Notes under the pieces: model-generated
The model's input: the letters and a program-made list of their open reading frames with translations, nothing else
Told to the model about the DNA's origin: nothing
The model's database searches: none
Source: Mailhella sp.
GTDB lineage: Bacteria; Desulfobacterota; Desulfovibrionia; Desulfovibrionales; Desulfovibrionaceae
NCBI GenBank assembly: GCA_017411945.1
Contig: JAFQPD010000075.1
Coordinates: forward strand, 1 to 6,388
DNA: 6,388 nt
Reading direction: 5' to 3'
Translations under genes and position numbers: made by a program
In this document: positions 1 through 6,100 of the stretch, in pieces
Layout of the letters: each line of letters starts with the position of its first letter
Numbering within the stretch: position 1 is the first letter of the stretch

Positions 1-1
1 C

Positions 2-307
2 GGCAGAGGCCGTTTTGAGGCACGCCGCACCTTGCGGCTCAGTGCCGAGGAAAACGAAAGACTGGCAAGGCAGGCAGACGCGGCGGGAATCTCGGTTTCG
101 GAGTACATCCGGCGAATTTGCTTCGGCGGCAGGCCCGTCACGTCACGCACCGACAATCAGACTATCCGAGAACTCCGGCGGCTGGGTGGTCTGCTCAAGC
201 ATAACTTTGAAACTGTCCGAGAGACTGGCGGTCAGCAGGCTTTGCCGAAGATGGAAGCCGCGCTTGAGGCAGTCCAACAAGCCATCGAGAGGCTAAGTCG
301 AGAATGA
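2..307 (+). CDS. mobC: MobC/TraJ-like relaxosome accessory protein, 5' partial
   Basis: Small DNA-binding protein expected to bind the transfer origin and help the relaxase open the DNA there. The frame is open from the left edge (first full codon at base 2), giving 101 visible residues. The TTG at 32 is an unlikely start because the preceding in-frame residues (FEARRTLRLSAEENERL) already read like the usual N-terminal beta strand and helix of this family, so the true start lies upstream. Visible features are a ribbon-helix-helix-like N-terminus (RTLRLSAEE, then GISVSEYIRR), the segment RRLGGLLKHNFETVR typical of MobC/TraJ-type proteins, and a helical C-terminus. Its stop overlaps the relaxase start (ATGA, 304-307), showing a coupled mob operon. 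Family assignment is by recognised motifs; MobC and RP4 TraJ-like proteins cannot be told apart here. Confidence 0.8.
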   Translation, partial: GRGRFEARRTLRLSAEENERLARQADAAGISVSEYIRRICFGGRPVTSRTDNQTIRELRRLGGLLKHNFETVRETGGQQALPKMEAALEAVQQAIERLSRE

Positions 308-1914
308 TCGTCAAGAAGATGAAGCGCACGAACTTCAGCAAGTCCAAGACTGTCATGATTTCAGAGCTGGTGGACTACATCTTCGCCACACACGATGACC
401 ACGGCAAGGAGAAGCTGGCGCATTCTGGTACACTGAACTTTCTGACCACGACACGAGCCGCCCAGAAGAACGAAATGATCGCCCTTGCTGAAGAGTCCGT
501 CCAAAGCAAAATGCCTGTCGCACATTGGGTTCTGAGCTGGAAGGATGGGGAACAGCCCACACCTGAAAAGGTGGACTTTGCCGTCCAATATTTCCTCCAG
601 CTCATGGAGTGGAAAGAGCATCAGGCGTTCTATGCCGTGCATAAGAACACGGATAATCTGCACGTCCATATTCTGGTAAACAGGGTGAACCCCGATACGC
701 TGAAGGTTCACCGCCCGAACCGAGGTTTCGACATCGACCGAGCCCACCTTGCTATAGCCAAGCTCGAAAGAATTCAGGGCTGGGCCAGCGAAGAGAACAG
801 CGTCTATGAGCCTGCTCAGTTTGGGAACTACTTGTCTTTGAGCAAGCGAGATTACCCGAAACTCTGTCCTCAGGCAGCTGATTTGGAAAACGCCACCGGC
901 GAAAAGTCCGCCCAGCACATTGCGCGAGAGCGAGGGCTGGACATAATTAAAAATGCAACCTCATGGCGAGAACTCCACACGAGGCTTGAATCAGTAGGAT
1001 TGCGCTTCGAGAAGAAAGGTTCGGGAGCGTTGGTCTGGGTAGGTGACGCAGCGCTCAAGGCATCAAGCGTGGACAGGACATTCAGTATGCCGAAGCTGGT
1101 CATGAAACTGGGCGAATTTGAGGAGGGGGATTATCCCAAGGAAAAGACACTCCCCAAGCCTGAACCTATCACCGAAGCTGAGACCATATTTAAAGATGAG
1201 TGGCAGGAGTATCAGCAGGAACAGGCGGCAGAAAAGAAGAAACGCGCCCTCATCCTGAATCGGAAAAAGGACGCGCTTCAACGCTGGGAAGATGAACAGA
1301 AAGCCCGTCAACACGGAGCACACCGTAAGCTTTCTCGGTATGGCCTTCCCATCATGAACATCGGGCGGCACTTCTTGAAGGAACAACAGGCACAGGAGAA
1401 AAGGAAAATCCGACAGGTTGTGGAAAGTCAGGGCAGACCGTGCATCGAAACTCAATCCTTCAGGAGCTGGCTCTCTCGAAATGGTTCTCGTAAGTCCATA
1501 CTGTGGCGACAACGGAAAAGACTTCTTCCCGGCTTGCATATTGAGAAATTCACTTTTACGGGAACTTCTGACTTCCGCCCCTATTATGAAGGGTATCTGC
1601 AAAAGGCTCAAAAGAAACTCGGAGAAAACGCTGATGGTTCTCGGATTGATGCTGAAATCGCCCTGCGGATGCGCCTAGACGGGTATGACGTCAACACGTC
1701 CATCAATACGATTCTGAACGAGAGCAAGTGGGCAGAGCAACGCACCACCAGAGAAGCCAAGCTCGAATACGCCAGCCGCATTGCGCGGGTCTCTTTCGGG
1801 ACTCGCGGAGATGTGACTATCGCCAAAATGAAGACCGAAGAGGAGAGAAGGAAGAGGAGCACTTCTCGCAAGGAGGAATCCGAAGATTATGCGCCCTCGC
1901 CAAGAATAAGATGA
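304..1914 (+). CDS. MOBP-type relaxase (TraI/MobA-like mobilization nuclease)
   Basis: Complete 536-residue relaxase, expected to nick oriT on one strand, stay bound to the 5' end through a tyrosine and lead the strand into the recipient. Motif I is LVDYI with the probable catalytic Tyr25, very like the LVKYI of RP4 TraI. Motif II is HWVLSW near residues 84-89. Motif III, the metal-binding site, is HKNTDNLHVHILVN with His113, His120 and His122. A conserved segment follows (about 201-272: WRELHTRLESVGL, then KKGSGALVW), then a charged, probably coiled-coil stretch (about 290-370). A C-terminal module (about 445-503) contains DAEIALRMRLDGYDV and a basic tail ends the protein. The ATG overlaps the upstream stop (ATGA), so translation is probably coupled; Met6 is a weaker alternative start. 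Composition is less GC-rich than alaS and recA, consistent with transfer. No helicase or primase domain is seen. Relaxase identity is secure; the exact subfamily is inferred. Confidence 0.93.
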   Translation: MIVKKMKRTNFSKSKTVMISELVDYIFATHDDHGKEKLAHSGTLNFLTTTRAAQKNEMIALAEESVQSKMPVAHWVLSWKDGEQPTPEKVDFAVQYFLQLMEWKEHQAFYAVHKNTDNLHVHILVNRVNPDTLKVHRPNRGFDIDRAHLAIAKLERIQGWASEENSVYEPAQFGNYLSLSKRDYPKLCPQAADLENATGEKSAQHIARERGLDIIKNATSWRELHTRLESVGLRFEKKGSGALVWVGDAALKASSVDRTFSMPKLVMKLGEFEEGDYPKEKTLPKPEPITEAETIFKDEWQEYQQEQAAEKKKRALILNRKKDALQRWEDEQKARQHGAHRKLSRYGLPIMNIGRHFLKEQQAQEKRKIRQVVESQGRPCIETQSFRSWLSRNGSRKSILWRQRKRLLPGLHIEKFTFTGTSDFRPYYEGYLQKAQKKLGENADGSRIDAEIALRMRLDGYDVNTSINTILNESKWAEQRTTREAKLEYASRIARVSFGTRGDVTIAKMKTEEERRKRSTSRKEESEDYAPSPRIR

Positions 1915-1937
1915 GTCAAACTTTCTGCCATGCCGCT

Positions 1938-1970
1938 AATTAAAAGATAAGGGCCGCCCTAAGGCGGCCC
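1938..1970 (-). terminator. Factor-independent terminator, minus-strand orientation
   Basis: A perfect 8-bp stem (GGGCCGCC 1951-1958, GGCGGCCC 1963-1970) closes a 4-base loop. Read on the minus strand it is followed at once by TTATCTTTTAATT, a U-rich tail. The plus-strand continuation (GGTGGTCTTA) has no U run. It therefore best serves transcripts arriving from alaS, about 210 bases beyond the alaS stop. It may also slow transcripts leaving the relaxase gene, whose stop is only 36 bases before the stem. Confidence 0.7.
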
Positions 1971-2016
1971 GGTGGTCTTATGGAGTATAAGGGGGCTTCG
2001 AAAGAACCGAAAATGG

Positions 2017-2082
2017 ATACTCACATCCGTCCAGAGAAATCCAGTCACATCTTTAAAAAATGTGAGTATTTCTGTGGGTATC
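2017..2082. repeat. Cluster of inverted and direct TGTGAGTAT-like repeats
   Basis: ATACTCACAT (2017-2026) and its exact reverse complement ATGTGAGTAT (2060-2069) form a 10-bp perfect inverted repeat with a 33-bp spacer. A third copy, TGTGGGTAT (2073-2081, one mismatch), lies in direct orientation 12 bp after the second, close to one helical turn. TCACATC also occurs twice in direct orientation (2021-2027 and 2045-2051). The arrangement resembles a multi-site protein-binding region such as recombinase arm sites, an oriT accessory region or an operator. The ligand is unknown. Confidence 0.6.
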
Positions 2083-2087
2083 AAGCT

Positions 2088-2142
2088 GGATATATTAAAT
2101 TTTATCCTTTTATTTCAAATGAATAAAATTTAAAGCATATCC
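2088..2142. repeat. 55-bp AT-rich near-palindrome
   Basis: TTAAATTTTAT (2095-2105) pairs perfectly with ATAAAATTTAA (2123-2133), and the outer GGATAT (2088-2093) pairs with ATATCC (2137-2142) after a short unpaired stretch. Further A-T pairing (2109-2111 with 2117-2119) narrows the loop. It lies 40 bp beyond the alaS stop, in DNA far richer in A+T than the flanking chromosome genes. It could be a cruciform-forming boundary or transfer-origin sequence, or a 3' stem-loop of the alaS transcript. It lacks the GC-rich stem and U tail of an ordinary terminator. Confidence 0.55.
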
Positions 2143-2181
2143 TTCCCGAAAGTTTCCTTCCCTTCCCCGCAAATCTATTCC

Positions 2182-4836
2182 TTATCCCTGAATCTTTTCC
2201 TTCAGGATCTTGAAGGCTTCGTCGATGCCGGCCGGGTTGGTGCCGCCGGCCTGGGCCTGATCGGGACGGCCGCCGCCGGAGCCGGCGATAGCTGCAGCCA
2301 CGTCCTTGATGAGGGCGGGGGCGGTGAAGCGGTCGTGCAGATCCTTGGAGACATAGAGCAGCATCTGGGCCTTGCCGGTGTCTTCGCCCACGAGGCAGGC
2401 AACGCCGGAAGGCAGCTTGGAACGCACGTCGTCCATCATTTCGCGCAGAGCCTTGACGTTCATGGCGCCGGCCTTGACCGCCAGCACCTTGACGCCGCCG
2501 ATCTCTTCCACATTGCTCATCACGTCGCCGCAGGAAGCGGCCTGAGCCTTCTCGAGTTCCTTGCGCAGGGCCTTGATCTCCTTCTGCATGGCGTCCACGC
2601 GGGAGGCGATGTCGGAAGAGCGCACCTTGAGCATGGCGGAGAGCTCGTTCAGCTCGGCGCGACGCTTGGCCATGACTTCGTAGGCGTTCCAGCCGGTAGC
2701 CGCTTCGATGCGGCGCACGCCAGCGGCCACGCCGCCTTCAGACAGGATGACGAAGGAGCCGGCCTGGCCAGTGCGGGAAAGGTGAGTGCCGCCGCAGAAT
2801 TCCACGGAGCAGGGAGTTTCGCCTTCGGAGCCCATGAAGAGCACACGCACCTGATCCCCGTACTTTTCGTTGAACAGGGCCAGCGCGCCGGTCTGCACGG
2901 CTTCGTCATAACTCATCTGCCTGGCCACCACGGGATGATCGGCAAGGATCATGGCGTTCACTTCACGCTCGACTGCGCTGATCTCTTCGGGAGTCATGGC
3001 CTTGATGTGGGTGAAGTCGAAGCGCAGGTGATCGGGGCCGACGGAAGAGCCGGCCTGATGCACATGGGTGCCCAGCACCTTGCGCAGGGCGGCCTGCAGG
3101 AGATGGGTGCAGGAGTGGTTGCGCATGGTGTCGAAACGGACGCCTTCAGTCACTTCAAGATGCACTTCCTGATCGGCATGCACGGTGCCTTCGGTCACTT
3201 CCACCTGCATCACGATGAGAGTGGGCATGGGCTTCATGGTGTCGGTGACCTTGAGCTTGCCTTCAGGAGCGGCAATAAAGCCGGTGTCGCCCACCTGACC
3301 GCCGCCGGCACCGTAGAAGGGAGTTTTGAGGGTAACGACAAAGCCCTTGTCGCCAGCGTTCAGAGCGTCCACGGGCAGGGCGTCTTCATCGAGCAGGGCC
3401 ACGATGCGGGAATCGGCCTTGAGGAAGTCGTAGCCCACGAACTCGGACTGAACGCCTTCTTCGAGCAGGCCCTTGAAGCGGCCGGCAAGGTCCTTTTCGC
3501 CGGAGCCCTTCCAGGCTGCGCGGGCACGTTCACGCTGGGCCTGCATGTGTTCGAGGAAGCCTTCCTCGTCCACAGTGAAGCCGCGCTTGTAGGCCACGTC
3601 GGAAACGATGTCGAGCGGGAAGCCGAAGGTGTCGTTGAGGCGGAAGGCCACTTCGCCGGGGATGACGGACTTGCCTTCCGCGGCAAGGGCGGCGAGCTCG
3701 CTGTCGAGCATGGCGAGGCCCTTGTCGAGGGTCACGCGGAAGCGGTTCTCTTCCTCAAAGACCACCTTGGAAATGAAGTCGGCGTGTTCGCGAAGCTCGG
3801 GGTAGTCGTCGCCCATGACTTCGACAACCTTGCCCACGGTCTTGTAGAGGAAGGCTTCCTGCACGCCCATGAGGGTGGAGAAGCGCAGGGCGCGGCGGAT
3901 GAGGCGGCGAAGGACGTAGCCGCGGCCTTCGTTCGAAGGCAGGATGCCGTCGGCGATCATGAAGGCCGTGGAACGGCTGTGGTCGGCGATGACGCGCAGG
4001 GCGGTGTCCACATCGTTGGTGTCGGGAGCGGAGAAAGAATATTCCACGCCGGCCACGGAAGCGGCGTACTGGATGATGTCCTGGAACAGGTCGCAGTCGA
4101 AGTTGGAACGCTTGCCCTGGCAGATGGCGGCGATGCGCTCGAGGCCCATGCCGGTATCGATGTTAGGATGTTCGAGCAGTTCGCGCTCGCCGGGCTTCTT
4201 CTGGTCGTACTGGGTGAACACGAGGTTCCAGATCTCGAGGAAGCGGTCGCAGTCGCACTTGCCGATGCCGCAGTCCGGGCCGCACTTCATGTCTTCGCCC
4301 TGATCGACGTAGATTTCAGAACAGGGGCCGCAGGGGCCGGTGTCGCCCATGGTCCAGAAGTTGTCCTTCTCGCCCATGCGGATGATGCGGTCGGGGGAGA
4401 TGCCGGCCACTTCCTGCCAGAGCTCGAAGGCTTCGTCGTCGTCCTGGAACACGGAGACGTAGAGGCGTTCCTTGGGGAGCTTCAGCTCTTCGGTGATGAA
4501 CTCCCAGGCAAAGCCGATGGCTTCGCGCTTGAAGTAGGAGGCGAAGGCGAAGTTGCCCAGCATTTCGAAGAAGGTATGGTGGCGGGCGGTGCGGCCCACG
4601 TTTTCGAGGTCGTTGTGCTTGCCGCTCACGCGGAGGCACTTCTGGGCGGTGGCGGCGCAATTATAGGAACGCTTCTCCTGGCCGAGGTACATCTTCTTGA
4701 ACTGCACCATGCCGGCGTTGGTGAACATCAGCGTGGGGTCGTCCTTGGGCACGAGGGAAGAGGAAGGCTCGATGGCGTGGCCATGCTTGCGGAAGTATTC
4801 AAGGAATTTATGACGGATCTCTTTGGCGGTGAGCAT
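2182..4836 (-). CDS. alaS: Alanyl-tRNA synthetase
   Basis: Cytoplasmic enzyme that charges tRNA-Ala with alanine using ATP and clears mischarged Ser- or Gly-tRNA. The 884 residues compare with 876 in E. coli. The class II aminoacylation core is N-terminal: motif 1 region (PTLMFTNAGMVQF, 34-46), motif 2 region (RHHTFFEMLGNFAF, 85-98) and motif 3 (DTGMGLERIAAI, 227-238). The tRNA-recognition helices follow. The editing domain carries the zinc-binding set HSCTH (His573, His577) and CGGTH (Cys681, His685). A coiled-coil linker (about 735-766) leads to the C-Ala domain with GSGGGRPDQAQAGG (852-865). The ATG has a strong AAGGAG site 5 bases upstream. It lies 80 bp downstream of recA on the same strand and is probably co-transcribed, at least in part. 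No damage is seen. Its 3' end faces the mob genes. Confidence 0.99.
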   Translation of the reverse strand: MLTAKEIRHKFLEYFRKHGHAIEPSSSLVPKDDPTLMFTNAGMVQFKKMYLGQEKRSYNCAATAQKCLRVSGKHNDLENVGRTARHHTFFEMLGNFAFASYFKREAIGFAWEFITEELKLPKERLYVSVFQDDDEAFELWQEVAGISPDRIIRMGEKDNFWTMGDTGPCGPCSEIYVDQGEDMKCGPDCGIGKCDCDRFLEIWNLVFTQYDQKKPGERELLEHPNIDTGMGLERIAAICQGKRSNFDCDLFQDIIQYAASVAGVEYSFSAPDTNDVDTALRVIADHSRSTAFMIADGILPSNEGRGYVLRRLIRRALRFSTLMGVQEAFLYKTVGKVVEVMGDDYPELREHADFISKVVFEEENRFRVTLDKGLAMLDSELAALAAEGKSVIPGEVAFRLNDTFGFPLDIVSDVAYKRGFTVDEEGFLEHMQAQRERARAAWKGSGEKDLAGRFKGLLEEGVQSEFVGYDFLKADSRIVALLDEDALPVDALNAGDKGFVVTLKTPFYGAGGGQVGDTGFIAAPEGKLKVTDTMKPMPTLIVMQVEVTEGTVHADQEVHLEVTEGVRFDTMRNHSCTHLLQAALRKVLGTHVHQAGSSVGPDHLRFDFTHIKAMTPEEISAVEREVNAMILADHPVVARQMSYDEAVQTGALALFNEKYGDQVRVLFMGSEGETPCSVEFCGGTHLSRTGQAGSFVILSEGGVAAGVRRIEAATGWNAYEVMAKRRAELNELSAMLKVRSSDIASRVDAMQKEIKALRKELEKAQAASCGDVMSNVEEIGGVKVLAVKAGAMNVKALREMMDDVRSKLPSGVACLVGEDTGKAQMLLYVSKDLHDRFTAPALIKDVAAAIAGSGGGRPDQAQAGGTNPAGIDEAFKILKEKIQG

Positions 4837-4841
4837 AGTAT

Positions 4842-4847
4842 CTCCTT
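4842..4847 (-). promoter_or_regulatory. alaS ribosome binding site
   Basis: AAGGAG on the minus strand, 5 bases before the ATG at 4836. It fixes the alaS start, and the protein beginning there (MLTAKEIRHKFLEYF) matches the usual family N-terminus. Confidence 0.85.
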
Positions 4848-4871
4848 ATGAAGGGCTTGCTTTTAATGCAG

Positions 4872-4893
4872 GCAGGGGAGTCCCCTCCCCTGC
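4872..4893 (-). other. Hairpin between recA and alaS
   Basis: GCAGGGGAG (4872-4880) pairs perfectly with CTCCCCTGC (4885-4893) around a 4-base loop, 24 bases after the recA stop and 25 bases before the alaS Shine-Dalgarno site. On the minus strand it is followed by CTGCATTAAAAG, which has no proper U run. It may therefore be a weak or partial terminator, or a processing or stability element that sets the recA to alaS transcript ratio, rather than a full stop. Confidence 0.5.
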
Positions 4894-4916
4894 GCAGCGT
4901 TCAAGGTCGGGTCGTA

Positions 4917-5996
4917 TCAATATTCGTCGTAGGCGTCTTCACCTGCAGGGAATTCAGCAGCCGAAGCCGCGGGCATCCCCTCTCCGAAGCCGAGATGCTC
5001 GCGCACCTTGGCTTCTATCTCGTCACGAAGTGCGAGGTTTTCGTTCAGCAGGTCGCGCACGCGGTCGCGGCCCTGTCCGAGCTTTTCGTCACCATAGGCG
5101 AACCAGGCGCCGCTCTTGTCCACGATGCCGGCCTCCACGGCCATGTCGAGTATCTCGCCGGAGCGGGAGATGCCCGTGCCCCAGATGATGTCGAACTTGG
5201 CTTCGCGGAAGGGGGGAGCCATCTTGTTTTTCACCACCTTCACGCGGGTGAGGGAACCGTAGGCTTCGTCCTTGTCCTTCAGGGTCTGCGTGCGGCGTAT
5301 GTCCATGCGCACGGAGCTGTAGAACTTGAGGGCGTTGCCGCCGGTGGTGGTTTCGGGGCTGCCGTAGCCCATCTGGCCTATCTTCATGCGGATCTGGTTG
5401 ATGAAGATGACACAGGTGCGGGACTTGTGGATGGTGCCGGTGAGCTTGCGCATGGCGTGCGACATGAGGCGAGCCTGACCGCCCACCTGGGTCTCGCCCA
5501 TGGCTCCATCGAGTTCGGCCTGCGGGATGAGCGCGGCCACGGAGTCGATGACGACGATGTCCACAGCGCCGGAACGCACGAGCATGTCGGCTATGTCGAG
5601 AGCCTGCTCGCCATGGTCGGGCTGGGAGATGAGCAGTTCATCGGTCTTCACGCCGAGGCGCGCAGCATACGTCACGTCGAGGGCGTGTTCGGCGTCGATG
5701 AAGGCCGCCACGCCGCCCATGCGCTGGCATTCGGCGATGATATGCAGGGTGAGGGTAGTCTTGCCCGAAGATTCGGGGCCGTATATCTCAGTCACGCGGC
5801 CGCGAGGCACGCCGCCTATGCCAAGGGCAAGGTCGAGGCCGATGGAGCCGGTGGGGATGACAGGAACCTGAACATGCGCGCCATCGGAAAGCTTCATGAC
5901 AGCGCCCTGACCATACTTGCGTTCGATGGTGCTGAGGGCCGTCTTGAGCGCCTCGCGGCGAGCGTCTTCAGCGGAAATGAGAGGCTTTTTGGCCAT
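4917..5996 (-). CDS. recA: Recombinase RecA
   Basis: ATP-dependent strand-exchange protein that coats single-stranded DNA, drives homologous repair and stimulates LexA self-cleavage. Length is 359 residues (E. coli 353). Visible parts are the N-terminal helix (ALKTALSTIERKYGQGAVMKL), Walker A GPESSGKT (73-80), the DAEHALD segment with catalytic Glu103, Walker B VVID (148-151), loop L1 (about 163-173), and loop L2 starting at NQIRMKIG (200-207) with Gln201 and TTTGGNALKFY after it. The C-terminus is acidic (AGEDAYDEY), as is usual for the autoregulatory tail. L2 reads GQMGYGSPE, one residue longer than the E. coli GVMFGNPE. The ATG follows an AGGGAG site with a 9-base spacer. alaS lies downstream with no recX between them. 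The gene looks intact. Confidence 0.99.
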   Translation of the reverse strand: MAKKPLISAEDARREALKTALSTIERKYGQGAVMKLSDGAHVQVPVIPTGSIGLDLALGIGGVPRGRVTEIYGPESSGKTTLTLHIIAECQRMGGVAAFIDAEHALDVTYAARLGVKTDELLISQPDHGEQALDIADMLVRSGAVDIVVIDSVAALIPQAELDGAMGETQVGGQARLMSHAMRKLTGTIHKSRTCVIFINQIRMKIGQMGYGSPETTTGGNALKFYSSVRMDIRRTQTLKDKDEAYGSLTRVKVVKNKMAPPFREAKFDIIWGTGISRSGEILDMAVEAGIVDKSGAWFAYGDEKLGQGRDRVRDLLNENLALRDEIEAKVREHLGFGEGMPAASAAEFPAGEDAYDEY

Positions 5997-6005
5997 TACA
6001 GATAT

Positions 6006-6011
6006 CTCCCT
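6006..6011 (-). promoter_or_regulatory. recA ribosome binding site
   Basis: AGGGAG on the minus strand, 9 bases before the recA ATG. It supports the start giving MAKKPLISAEDARRE. Confidence 0.75.
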
Positions 6012-6028
6012 GTGGGTTTAGTAGGAAT

Positions 6029-6057
6029 AAGATAGCAAAACAGTTCGCCGGGAGCAA
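6029..6057 (-). promoter_or_regulatory. Possible recA promoter (sigma70-like)
   Basis: On the minus strand TTGCTC (6052-6057) and TATCTT (6029-6034) are separated by 17 bases and would start transcription near 6022, upstream of the recA ribosome site. Both boxes match consensus only partly (3 and 4 of 6), so spacing and position are the main support. No CTGT-N8-ACAG LexA box is present. Confidence 0.35.
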
Positions 6058-6065
6058 GAGAACAC

Positions 6066-6094
6066 TTGCCAGAGCGGCGGTTAGCATCTATCAA
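6066..6094 (+). promoter_or_regulatory. Possible promoter of the PP-loop ATPase gene
   Basis: TTGCCA (6066-6071, 5 of 6 to consensus) and TATCAA (6089-6094, 4 of 6) are exactly 17 bases apart. The predicted start of transcription falls at or next to the ATG at 6101, so the message could be leaderless or nearly so. Only a weak AAAGAG precedes the ATG. Confidence 0.4.
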
Positions 6095-6100
6095 AGAGCC

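Noticed and set aside
18..29. 12-base match GAGGCACGCCGC shared with recA at 5804-5815
   Set aside because: Short GC-rich match inside two unrelated coding frames, expected by chance and unsupported by flanking similarity.
15..296. 93-codon plus-strand frame overlapping the MobC-like gene
   Set aside because: The other frame carries the MobC-like motifs and the coupled ATGA junction; this one is a shadow rich in Arg and Ser.
361..918. 185-codon minus-strand frame inside the relaxase gene
   Set aside because: It lies opposite the conserved tyrosine and histidine motifs of the relaxase and has no ribosome site or known domain.
1971..2181. tRNA or tmRNA 3' fragment as an integration target
   Set aside because: The GGCTTCGAAAGAACC stretch at 1994-2008 only loosely resembles a T-arm. 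No acceptor stem, CCA end or anticodon arm could be found around it.
1915..2181. CRISPR array in the repeat-rich junction
   Set aside because: Repeats are 7-10 bp, few, in mixed orientation and unevenly spaced.
2335..4851. 838-codon open frame on the plus strand opposite alaS
   Set aside because: It mirrors the alaS codons with their strong third-position GC. The product is a low-complexity His/Gly/Ala/Val-rich string with no domain, while alaS has every expected motif.
5998..6013. ACAG-N8-CTGT palindrome over the recA ribosome site, considered as a LexA box
   Set aside because: The half-sites are in the opposite order from the CTGT-N8-ACAG operator, and the site coincides with the Shine-Dalgarno sequence.
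4848..6035. 395-codon open frame on the plus strand opposite recA
   Set aside because: Same cause as over alaS: antisense shadow of a GC-rich gene, with no recognisable motif.
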